A stretch of 64,000 bases of DNA from Vibrio hangzhouensis. Its GTDB lineage: Bacteria > Pseudomonadota > Gammaproteobacteria > Enterobacterales > Vibrionaceae. A model generated the notes under the pieces. That model was not told the DNA's origin, did not search any database, and saw only the letters and a program-made list of their open reading frames with translations. Shown here piece after piece: positions 8,353-15,838 of this stretch. Numbering within the stretch: the stretch's first letter is position 1; every line of letters starts with the position of its first letter. A program made the translations under genes and the position numbers. Location of the stretch: contig NZ_FNVG01000008.1 in assembly GCF_900107935.1 (NCBI RefSeq), forward strand, positions 62,001 to 126,000. Direction: 5' to 3'.

Positions 8353-9748
8353 ATGGTACCAGGGACTAAAGCTCATTCATCAAATCGGCCTGGTCATTTT
8401 ACTGGGCTTTGGATTAAGTTTTTTCCTTTCTATTTACCTTCTTTCTTCGGAGAAATCTGAAAACCTGAGTTTTCTATCATCTTCAGGGGCGATTCAAAGG
8501 GTCATTTCCGTCACCGATATTCTGGCTCAAACACCAACAGAGCTTCATTCATCGATTATTCACGCTAGTCAAAGCACCGACCTGTCGCTTTCTATTTCTC
8601 GACGACCTCAGGTGGACGAACCTGCCCGCCATTCCTCTGAAGAACTTCTGCTTATCCGCAGACTTAATCAGGCCGGCCTTGAGCAGGTACATCTTGCTTT
8701 GGTCAAACGCGAGCGCCCTATCCTAAATATGAGTGATATGCATGATGCGATGATGACTGGAATGACTATGAGGGAGATGCACAGCAGCAGAATGAGTTAC
8801 ATTGCCACCATCGACGGTTCGGTAAAACTTGGCACCGATACCTGGCTCAACTTTTCCTCCGGCATCCAGCAAGATACAACACACTGGTCCACCGGAATTC
8901 TCCTGTCTCTTGTAGGTGTAATGATTATTACGGTTGGCGGTTGCATTTTAATCATTCATAAAGCATTGACACCAATAAGAAATTTGGAAGTTTCAGCGCG
9001 TCAATTTGCTCAAAACCGACTTGTCTCGCCGATCGAAAGCCATGGCCCCGCGGATCTGTTACCTACGATAACGGCTTTCAACGAAATGCAAACTCAGTTA
9101 GCGGATTATATCCAGGAGCGAAGCAAACTCCTCGCCGCTATTTCACATGATCTCAGGACCCCGCTGACAAGCCTTAGGCTGAGGCTGGAGTTCATTGAAG
9201 AAAGTGACGATAAACAGCAGATGTTACAAACCTTAAGCATCATGGACAAGATGCTCACCAGCACAATGAGATTTGCCAAGGATGATAGTCAATTAGAACC
9301 CAGACAACGCACAAACATAAACAGCTTGCTGCAAACCGTCGTCGATGAATACTCGGATAGGAACGTGCATATCGATTATCAAGATTCAAAAATGTTAATC
9401 GAGTCCATCCCACCACTGAGCATACGTCGAATGATTGAAAATCTGGTCAACAACTCCGTACAGTACGGGGGAGAACAAAACACGATTGCCCTTAAGGTCA
9501 AAAAGCAAGGCCAGTTCCTACACTTTGAGGTTAGCGATACTGGTGTAGGAATTGAAGACGATAAACTACAAGAAGTCGTCAAGCCCTTCACCCGTTTAGA
9601 TTCTGCTCGAGACACCGGCAGTTCGAATGTCGGACTTGGTTTATCCATAACCAGTACTCTAGCCAGTGCTTATGGTGGCAAACTTACCTTACAAAGAAAC
9701 TCGCCATCCGGGTTAATTTGCACTTTTACCATTGCATTGAGTCAATAA
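8345..9748 (+). CDS. Sensor histidine kinase with Met/His-rich periplasmic stretch
   Basis: Inner-membrane kinase, 467 aa, cognate to the regulator it overlaps by eight bases. TM1 spans about 11-33 and TM2 about 183-206, leaving a roughly 150-residue periplasmic sensor. Within it, residues 129-150 hold eight methionines and two histidines (MSDMHDAMMTGMTMREMHSS). HAMP follows TM2, then HisKA with His268 in AAISHDLRTPL, and an ATPase domain with N-box IENLVNNSVQYG, G1 DTGVGIED and G2 SNVGLGLSIT. Family architecture is that of EnvZ/CusS-type kinases. Met/His clusters bind Cu(I) or Ag(I) in several known proteins, so metal sensing is a reasonable inference, not a demonstrated function. Confidence 0.92.
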   Translation: MTRWYQGLKLIHQIGLVILLGFGLSFFLSIYLLSSEKSENLSFLSSSGAIQRVISVTDILAQTPTELHSSIIHASQSTDLSLSISRRPQVDEPARHSSEELLLIRRLNQAGLEQVHLALVKRERPILNMSDMHDAMMTGMTMREMHSSRMSYIATIDGSVKLGTDTWLNFSSGIQQDTTHWSTGILLSLVGVMIITVGGCILIIHKALTPIRNLEVSARQFAQNRLVSPIESHGPADLLPTITAFNEMQTQLADYIQERSKLLAAISHDLRTPLTSLRLRLEFIEESDDKQQMLQTLSIMDKMLTSTMRFAKDDSQLEPRQRTNINSLLQTVVDEYSDRNVHIDYQDSKMLIESIPPLSIRRMIENLVNNSVQYGGEQNTIALKVKKQGQFLHFEVSDTGVGIEDDKLQEVVKPFTRLDSARDTGSSNVGLGLSITSTLASAYGGKLTLQRNSPSGLICTFTIALSQ

Positions 9749-9838
9749 AGCAACATGAACCATTAGTTAACCGGGCACCAGACCAAGTAAAGAGCCAGAT
9801 TTTCACACCATAGGCACTCTGCGGAGACTCTTCAGGAG

Positions 9839-10687
9839 TTAACTGTCAGAAGGTGGCGAAAACAGTACTTTCAGCTTTTGCTTAATTGACTGATTAGGAA
9901 CTGAGACGTCTCTGAACATATCCTTCCATTCCGCAAACGTGACGGTTATAGGGTTAAAACTATTGACCGGTTTGCTAATACCATAGCGGACTTGCTCCAC
10001 TTCTGGCTCGAATGTACCGAACATTCGGTCCCAGATGATCAAAATACCCGCGTAGTTTTTATCAATGTACTGAGCATTAACACCGTGGTGAACGCGATGA
10101 TGAGAAGGCGTATTAATCACCCACTCCAGTGGCCCTAACCGCTTGATCCACTGCGTATGCACAAAGAACTGCAAACCCAGGTTCAGTAAGACCACAAATA
10201 CCACCCATTTAGGGTCAAAGCCAATGATCACCAGTGGTATCCAGAACAACCACATTCCTGCAAGTGGATACATCAGACTTTGCCGAAATGCAGTACTAAA
10301 ATTCATATTTTCTGAACTATGGTGCACTACATGTGCCGCCCACATCCAACGTATTCGATGGCTGGCTCGATGGAACCAGTAGTAAAAGAAATCCTGAAGA
10401 ACCATGAGTAGGATAAACATGGAAAGCGACATTTCTATATCGAACAGTTTCCAGCCAAAAAGAAGCAAATATAGCTTAGCGATAAAGAGGCCGACCAACA
10501 GATCTGATAGCTGATGCATTCCAGCCAAAGAGAAATTGCAGAGTAGCTCTTTGAGCGAGTAACTTGCCGAACTTGGTAGTCGGTTTGCCCGCTGACCCAA
10601 CCAATATTCCAGTATCATCATGACCACAAATAAAGGGGCCAACACAATGAGCAGCCACTCCGGGCTTTGAACCAGTCTTTCCATCAT
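9839..10687 (-). CDS. Sterol desaturase / fatty acid hydroxylase superfamily membrane protein
   Basis: Integral membrane di-iron oxygenase, 282 aa. Three histidine clusters fit the superfamily: HRASH (HxxxH) near 107, HVVHH (HxxHH) near 119, and HHRVHH (HxxHH) near 197. At least four hydrophobic segments surround them. Such enzymes hydroxylate or desaturate lipids at the inner membrane; the substrate cannot be read from sequence. The start ATG 10687 lies 25 bases after the DUF2804 stop, so the two are probably one operon. No terminator with a T-run was seen after it. Confidence 0.9.
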   Translation of the reverse strand: MMERLVQSPEWLLIVLAPLFVVMMILEYWLGQRANRLPSSASYSLKELLCNFSLAGMHQLSDLLVGLFIAKLYLLLFGWKLFDIEMSLSMFILLMVLQDFFYYWFHRASHRIRWMWAAHVVHHSSENMNFSTAFRQSLMYPLAGMWLFWIPLVIIGFDPKWVVFVVLLNLGLQFFVHTQWIKRLGPLEWVINTPSHHRVHHGVNAQYIDKNYAGILIIWDRMFGTFEPEVEQVRYGISKPVNSFNPITVTFAEWKDMFRDVSVPNQSIKQKLKVLFSPPSDS

Positions 10688-10712
10688 AATCCATTAAACC
10701 GTAAAGTTGAGC

Positions 10713-11732
10713 TTACCACTTAGCGAAGTGATCTTCGGTTAATCCCATAACTTGAGATAGATGATAAGTACGCCCTTTCGCGACGGTGATTGTCCCAGAA
10801 AAATGGCCAACAAACTGTCTGAAGTTGCTCTTTAACAACCACAGATTGAGCTTTTCCTTGCGCACATTGAGCGGCGTAAACGTCAAATCCAGCTTTCCAG
10901 CAGAATCATATATCCGCCAATTTGACTCCGGCGAGTGCCGGTCAAAGTCAAACATCACTCCCGACAATAAAAACCGTTCACCATTTATCCATATTGCGTT
11001 CTCGGTTACTCCGGTTTCGTTCACCCCCGCAGCCAGATTCAAACCAATATACACCCCGTCAGAGAAGGCACTCATACTTGCCCAGCGCCAACTGGTTTCA
11101 CGTCTCATATAGCCAGCCGAAAAATCGTAACCACCGAGACATCCTTCGAGATCAACATAATGCCCGCCAACAATCAAACTTCCGGTCACGGCTAATGCAT
11201 TGTGTTTCTGAGTATAGGTCCAACCTGAATAACCCGTCGGCGAGCATACCATCAGCGGCGCACTGTCCTGATTGTTCAAACCCAGACGAGCATCCAGTTC
11301 GAATGACGGACAACGAGCGCGTACTGTCCACTCTCCTTCTTCTATCTCGAACTGGATCTGGCCACCATTAAACTGAGCCACTCCCTGCCAGGGTGACGCC
11401 GTGAGTGAATACCCCAACCCTCCCGGTCGGATCCAACTGTGTTCTTTAAGCACATCTTTTTTAATGTCGTACAGATAACAAAAGCTTGATCCTAAATAAC
11501 GGATATCGGCTATCGCAATACCGACTACGTAGTCAGGTGTAAACAAACTGACGAACTGAAACTGTTTATAATCCAGATACTTAGATAATGCGCTTTTAGG
11601 TCTATCCATCGACGAAAAATAACGAAAACTGACGAGGTCTAGTGATTCGGGTATCGAGGTGAGATAGCCACAGTTTGGCCGCCCATCGACATCCATCAGA
11701 GATTTGATCTGTTGTACTGAAAAGGAGTCCAT
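10713..11732 (-). CDS. DUF2804 family protein
   Basis: A 339-residue soluble-looking protein with no signal peptide or membrane segment. It matches my memory of the DUF2804 family: the segment GGYDFSAGYMRRETSWRWAS followed by GLNLAAGVNETGVTEN and IWINGE is the typical core (about residues 195-250). Biochemical function is unknown; the fold is beta-rich and recalls lipid or sugar handling proteins, but nothing catalytic can be named. It lies directly upstream of a desaturase/hydroxylase, suggesting a lipid-related role. Confidence 0.75.
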   Translation of the reverse strand: MDSFSVQQIKSLMDVDGRPNCGYLTSIPESLDLVSFRYFSSMDRPKSALSKYLDYKQFQFVSLFTPDYVVGIAIADIRYLGSSFCYLYDIKKDVLKEHSWIRPGGLGYSLTASPWQGVAQFNGGQIQFEIEEGEWTVRARCPSFELDARLGLNNQDSAPLMVCSPTGYSGWTYTQKHNALAVTGSLIVGGHYVDLEGCLGGYDFSAGYMRRETSWRWASMSAFSDGVYIGLNLAAGVNETGVTENAIWINGERFLLSGVMFDFDRHSPESNWRIYDSAGKLDLTFTPLNVRKEKLNLWLLKSNFRQFVGHFSGTITVAKGRTYHLSQVMGLTEDHFAKW

Positions 11733-11875
11733 TCCGTTGATTAACTTACTGTTTACATTTCACATTCGCAAAGTATGAGACAGGATTAAAAAACGTAAAA
11801 TAAATTAGAGCAAAAGCACAAAACTGATCACAGTTTCTGCTTTCTTTGTGCCTACAAAGAGATATCGACGACAAA

Positions 11876-11902
11876 AGAAAAGGCTGGTCTAAAAGACCAG
11901 CC
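11876..11902 (-). terminator. Terminator of the 79-aa orphan gene
   Basis: GGCTGGTC at 11882-11889 pairs with GACCAGCC at 11895-11902. Read leftward the stem is followed by TTTTCTTTTG. Confidence 0.75.
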
Positions 11903-11923
11903 CGAAATATTCAGAAGAAACGG

Positions 11924-12163
11924 TTAATCATCCGTCGATAAGATTGAGTCTGCTGTCCCCATGGACACATGTTTGTCAGCAACATGACGGCCGCCATCAT
12001 CGTAGAGTGAGATTCTAAAACCGTCGTCAGACAGGATATCTTCCATAGGCGCCTTTAACCACATAGCTGCAATATCACCGCATTTTTTACTGAAAGCTTC
12101 ACCTAGCATAATTTGCTCGTTGGCAATCTGATAAAACACTCTTATTTTTGACTGCTGGATCAT
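11924..12163 (-). CDS. Small protein of unknown function
   Basis: I do not recognise this 79-residue protein. It is predicted soluble and mixed in charge, with an N-terminal beta-like stretch (KIRVFYQIANEQIMLGEAF), a Cys in KKCGD, and an acidic tail ending ILSTDD. A good ribosome-binding site (GAGGGG) before ATG 12163 and a matching terminator after the stop argue that it is a real monocistronic gene. Confidence 0.6.
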   Translation of the reverse strand: MIQQSKIRVFYQIANEQIMLGEAFSKKCGDIAAMWLKAPMEDILSDDGFRISLYDDGGRHVADKHVSMGTADSILSTDD

Positions 12164-12356
12164 ACTTACCCCTCCTCAACACCACTATTTTCAGGGTGAA
12201 CCTTGATTTTAATCAATCAAAAGGAAAGGGCTACTCTCAAAAATGAGATTTTTAAATTCCTCTTAGAGATCAGCTTATTGTGACCTAGATCCAATTTTCA
12301 TATATAAATAACTAAAACATATATACGCACAGGGTTGAATATTTGCACCAAATTAA

Positions 12357-13598
12357 TCAGGCTAACTTATCCTGAGGAACAAAGATCTCTTCCGATCGAG
12401 TTAAAAACCCATAGTCAGGAAACATCGGCTTATTATCCAGATAGCGACGCAGCATGTCTCCTGCCACTGTTGCTATCACCGTTTTGATACTCTGGGTGCT
12501 GTAACTTCGTTGTAGTTTCAGGGTTTGTCCCCATTCCCCTTTCGACGTTGCTATCGCCACAGAAAACGCGTCGCTCTCTAGCTTACCGGTTGAGATAGCA
12601 ATATCAGCGTTGCAATTGGATTTAGTCGCCCCCGCTAACGCTAACGTTGCGCCCAGTCGTTCGCTATCGCGGTCCAATGGTGAGGAAGTCCTGTTACCGA
12701 GCACCCAGGTTGCCGCGCAATGTTGTGCGATATTGTCATTATCTTGCAGCCAGGAAGCTAAATACCCCTTGGTAGCATGTTCCGAGATAGCAATGGTCGG
12801 TTTATACAAATTCACTAGGTGACCAATCCGCTCCAGCATTGGTTCATCAATACTCACCACATTACTGTGTAGTAGTTTCTCGACCATGGCTAAGAGGCGA
12901 GCCCCCATCTCAAGATCCTCCGCCGGACCGAACAATTTCACTTCTATAAAGGGCAGGTACGAGCGATACCCCATTTCATATTCTGGCGGAAGCACCAGAC
13001 TAGAGAGAGTATCAGCAATGCCCGACTCGGAGAGCCCAAAGGTGTACAAACGGCGACATGCCTTTCCCTGTTGAGCGGGGAATTCTGCCTGCAAATCCGG
13101 AAGAATTTGCTCTAATGTCATCTTCTTAAACTCGCTAGGAACTCCCGGTGTGAAATAAAAGAGACACCCGTTTATCCTCATTTTGAATCCGCATGCCGTA
13201 CCGATGGGATTATCGACGACAGTAGCGCTTGCCGGGAGCATGGCCTGTTTAATATTGCTCTCTGGCATTTCTTTACCACGCTTGGCATAAAATGCTTTCA
13301 GATTGTCGTACCAGCGCTGATTAAGAACCAACTGTTCATCAGCGGCTTCTGCAGCAATTTCTGCCGTCAGATCATCAGAGGTAGGCCCAAGTCCACCGTT
13401 CACTATGACAACATCCAGATTCAGACTCAACATCACTATTTCCTGTAATAGTGATGCCTTTTGGTCTCCGACGGTGGAACGCTTGTACATGGAAAACCCA
13501 TGCTCATAAAATTCACGGCTGAGCCAAGCGGCATTCGTATCAACAATATCGCCATACAATACTTCTTCTCCGGTACTCAACATTGCGATTTTAGGCAT
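12357..13598 (-). CDS. CinA-like protein with degenerate C-terminal amidase domain
   Basis: 413 aa from ATG 13598 (MPKIAMLSTGEEVL), preceded by AAGGAGAG; the reading frame extends upstream but that part has no start signal. Residues 1-170 form the molybdopterin-binding-like COG1058 domain, with VNGGLGPTSDDLT and FTPGVPSEF, associated with ADP-ribose or NAD-derivative pyrophosphatase activity. The C-terminal third corresponds to the PncC nicotinamide-nucleotide amidase domain, whose active-site motif is ESCTGG. Here it reads EHATKG, with His274 where the catalytic serine belongs, so NMN deamidation is unlikely. E. coli YfaY is a comparable inactive homologue. It is divergent from the ACT-domain gene. 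Confidence 0.85.
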   Translation of the reverse strand: MPKIAMLSTGEEVLYGDIVDTNAAWLSREFYEHGFSMYKRSTVGDQKASLLQEIVMLSLNLDVVIVNGGLGPTSDDLTAEIAAEAADEQLVLNQRWYDNLKAFYAKRGKEMPESNIKQAMLPASATVVDNPIGTACGFKMRINGCLFYFTPGVPSEFKKMTLEQILPDLQAEFPAQQGKACRRLYTFGLSESGIADTLSSLVLPPEYEMGYRSYLPFIEVKLFGPAEDLEMGARLLAMVEKLLHSNVVSIDEPMLERIGHLVNLYKPTIAISEHATKGYLASWLQDNDNIAQHCAATWVLGNRTSSPLDRDSERLGATLALAGATKSNCNADIAISTGKLESDAFSVAIATSKGEWGQTLKLQRSYSTQSIKTVIATVAGDMLRRYLDNKPMFPDYGFLTRSEEIFVPQDKLA

Positions 13599-13848
13599 GC
13601 TCTCTCCTTGATTATCTTTTTTGTTAGAATGACATGAGAAGAGGAAATAGCAACAGATATCAAACAACTATCCTTGATTCCTTTGCTGTTAAGTCCACTA
13701 TTTTTGTGTGGTCTATTACATTTCATTGATCTCCCCCTTAGGTATGAGCTAAATACTTGAAGTCTGTCATGCGGTTAGCTGAATTTGGAACTAAACTGAA
13801 ATTAGCAATTCCAATCGTTATCGGTTTTATACCTGTGGAGGGAAACTT

Positions 13849-14364
13849 ATGAGCAGCAGTACATTCATCGTCAACTTTGTTGGCCAAGCTACTCCAGCCA
13901 CCATTAAAAACCTGGCGTCAGTCACCCACGAAAATGGTGGGAAATGGCTAGTAAGCAAAGTGAATTTCATCGAAGACAATGTGGCAGCAGTCATTAAAAT
14001 CGAACTTCCTACTCAAAATGCACAAGCCGTCAAAGATGCCTTCACGGGTCAACCAGATTTGCTGGTGCAAATCACCGATACTGATCAGCACAAGCATGAA
14101 AACGAAGAGATCTTTCAATTGCGGCTCGATGCAAATGACCGAGCAGGAATTGTAAACGAAATCACTCAGTTCCTTGACGGACAAGACATTCGAATTCTGG
14201 ATATGGATTGTCACCGTGTATTTATTGCTGGCGGAGGAGGCATTGGCTCGAGCCTGTTTACGGCCAATATGGCGTTGAAAATTCCACCAGCTATGAAGAT
14301 TGAGGATGTCGCCAATGAACTGGAAGCATTGAGCGAAGATACTCGCGTGATTCTCGAGTCCTAG
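13849..14364 (+). CDS. ACT-domain protein, GcvR-like
   Basis: 171 aa with two tandem ACT-type regions (about 3-80 and 92-170), the layout of GcvR, the glycine cleavage system repressor partner. FIVNFVGQATPATIKNLA opens the first domain and FQLRLDANDRAGIVNEI the second, where small molecules normally bind at the ACT interface. A Gly-rich loop IAGGGGIGSS is unusual in the second domain. GGAGGG lies just before the ATG. It may be a paralogue and not the orthologue of GcvR, so no symbol is given. Confidence 0.75.
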   Translation: MSSSTFIVNFVGQATPATIKNLASVTHENGGKWLVSKVNFIEDNVAAVIKIELPTQNAQAVKDAFTGQPDLLVQITDTDQHKHENEEIFQLRLDANDRAGIVNEITQFLDGQDIRILDMDCHRVFIAGGGGIGSSLFTANMALKIPPAMKIEDVANELEALSEDTRVILES

Positions 14365-14384
14365 TTCAGACTTATCTCAGTACA

Positions 14385-14414
14385 AAAAAAAGCAGCCCGT
14401 TGGCTGCTTTTTTG
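14385..14414. terminator. Bidirectional terminator between GcvR-like gene and glycosylase-like gene
   Basis: AGCAGCC at 14391-14397 pairs with GGCTGCT at 14402-14408, with A-run before and T-run after, so it can serve both convergent genes. Confidence 0.88.
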
Positions 14415-14416
14415 AT

Positions 14417-15097
14417 TCACACTCGATTATCTCCAAAACCGTAGGCAATGATCTGACTGATCTCCGACAGAGAACGTCCGGATTGCTGGTGCCAGTCCAT
14501 AAATGCCTTGTTAGCCGCCGTCATCGCTCGTTTGGTTCCGCGCCCTGAATCGATAATGTGGGTGTTTCTCAAATAGCCTTCCACATCATTTGACAGAATA
14601 AAAGTATCTACGCCCATTTGTCTGAGCGCGTAGGGCCCAGTATTGCCCCCGAGTCTGGCACCGTGTTTTTTCAAATGTGCCCAGAGATCAATGATCGAGT
14701 CACTAGGCCAGTCTGCGACCATCTGAGAAAAAGAGTCGTGTTCATAACGTGCGGCCTGGATCATAGCTGCGTTCGCTGGAATCGACATCACCTTGGTCAA
14801 GTGACGGATGATTTTTGGGTCCTGCGCTTTTTTTTCCCACTGCTCTTCTGACAACATCAACAATGGATCAATTCGAAACTGGAAAAAATGTTCCTCAAAG
14901 TTTGGCCACTTGTTTCTCACCACTTTCCAGGAAATGCCACTTTGAAACACTTTCATCGTAAAGGCAGACAACCAACGATCTTCCGGTATCAATGCGACCT
15001 CATCTCGACTCAGTGGTCTCGTCACAATCGCTTCAAGCGCTTTTTCGCCCCCCTTGCGTTCTGACGCTCTTGCGTAAATTGAATCAAACTTTTCCAT
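14417..15097 (-). CDS. Divergent DNA-3-methyladenine glycosylase I family protein
   Basis: 226 aa, similar in general pattern to the Tag family: FQSGISWKVVRNKWPNFEEHF corresponds to the QQAGLSW substrate-pocket helix, and later IDLWAHLKKHG and LRNTHIIDSGRGT fill the family's C-terminal region. The zinc-binding cysteines and histidines of genuine Tag are absent, and the usual pocket glutamate is replaced by Lys. It lies 30 bases after the true tag gene on the same strand. AGAGGA precedes ATG 15097. It probably has a changed or unknown base specificity; calling it a glycosylase is inference. Confidence 0.7.
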   Translation of the reverse strand: MEKFDSIYARASERKGGEKALEAIVTRPLSRDEVALIPEDRWLSAFTMKVFQSGISWKVVRNKWPNFEEHFFQFRIDPLLMLSEEQWEKKAQDPKIIRHLTKVMSIPANAAMIQAARYEHDSFSQMVADWPSDSIIDLWAHLKKHGARLGGNTGPYALRQMGVDTFILSNDVEGYLRNTHIIDSGRGTKRAMTAANKAFMDWHQQSGRSLSEISQIIAYGFGDNRV

Positions 15098-15127
15098 ATG
15101 TCCTCTAGCTGACTTTACAACACTGAC

Positions 15128-15733
15128 TTACACCGCCTGATATTCTAGACCGAGTTGAGCATAACTATCTATCACTTCCTGACGTCGATTACAGTCCAGA
15201 CTGTGGTCATTCACAAGGCCAGCAGCCTGCAGGTGGGCGTAGATAATGGTCGAGCCTACAAACTTAAATCCACGTTTCTTGAGGTCTTTGCTCAAAGCAT
15301 CGGAGATCGGTGAAGTCGCCGGATATTGTTCAAGCGTTTGGTAAGAATTCACAATAACTTTGTGGTCGACAAAGGACCAAATATAGTGACAAAAGCTGCC
15401 AAACTCTTTCTGAATCTCAATAAAATGTCTGGCATTAGTGATGGTCGCACTGATTTTCAATTTATTACGGATGATTCCCGCATCTTCCCTAAGCCGATTC
15501 TCATCTTGTTCAGTAAACGCTGCCACTTTTTCTACATCAAAGTTGGCAAATGCCCGGCGATACCCTTCGCGTCGTTTCAAGATGGTATACCAACTCAATC
15601 CTGCCTGAGCTGATTCCAATACCAGATACTCAAACATGGTCTTATCATCGAGAACCGGGACACCCCACTCCTTATCGTGATACTCGACATAATCCGCCTT
15701 GGTCTCATCCAACCATGGGCATCGTTTACACAT
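15128..15733 (-). CDS. tag: DNA-3-methyladenine glycosylase I
   Basis: Base-excision repair enzyme removing 3-methyladenine. 201 aa from ATG 15733 (MCKRCPWLDE), which has AAAGGA upstream; the frame extends further without a likely start. Zinc ligands fit: Cys5 in RCPW, His19 in YHDKEWG, and His177/Cys181 near VNDHSLDC. Substrate-pocket residues Glu40 and Trp48 lie in LESAQAGLSW. KKRGFKFVGSTI is the strongly conserved C-terminal motif. It is followed by a divergent paralogue in the same orientation. Confidence 0.96.
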   Translation of the reverse strand: MCKRCPWLDETKADYVEYHDKEWGVPVLDDKTMFEYLVLESAQAGLSWYTILKRREGYRRAFANFDVEKVAAFTEQDENRLREDAGIIRNKLKISATITNARHFIEIQKEFGSFCHYIWSFVDHKVIVNSYQTLEQYPATSPISDALSKDLKKRGFKFVGSTIIYAHLQAAGLVNDHSLDCNRRQEVIDSYAQLGLEYQAV

Positions 15734-15838
15734 ACTATTCCTTTCTTTTACAACGTAAGTGGCTAGCCTGATGGTAGCACAACGCCCCTCTCTTCCCTCG
15801 GACGACAAAGGAAGAAAGGAATGATAACTGACATTAGG

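Noticed and set aside
10922..11371. 149-codon frame antisense to the DUF2804 gene
   Set aside because: No start signal and overlaps a better gene.
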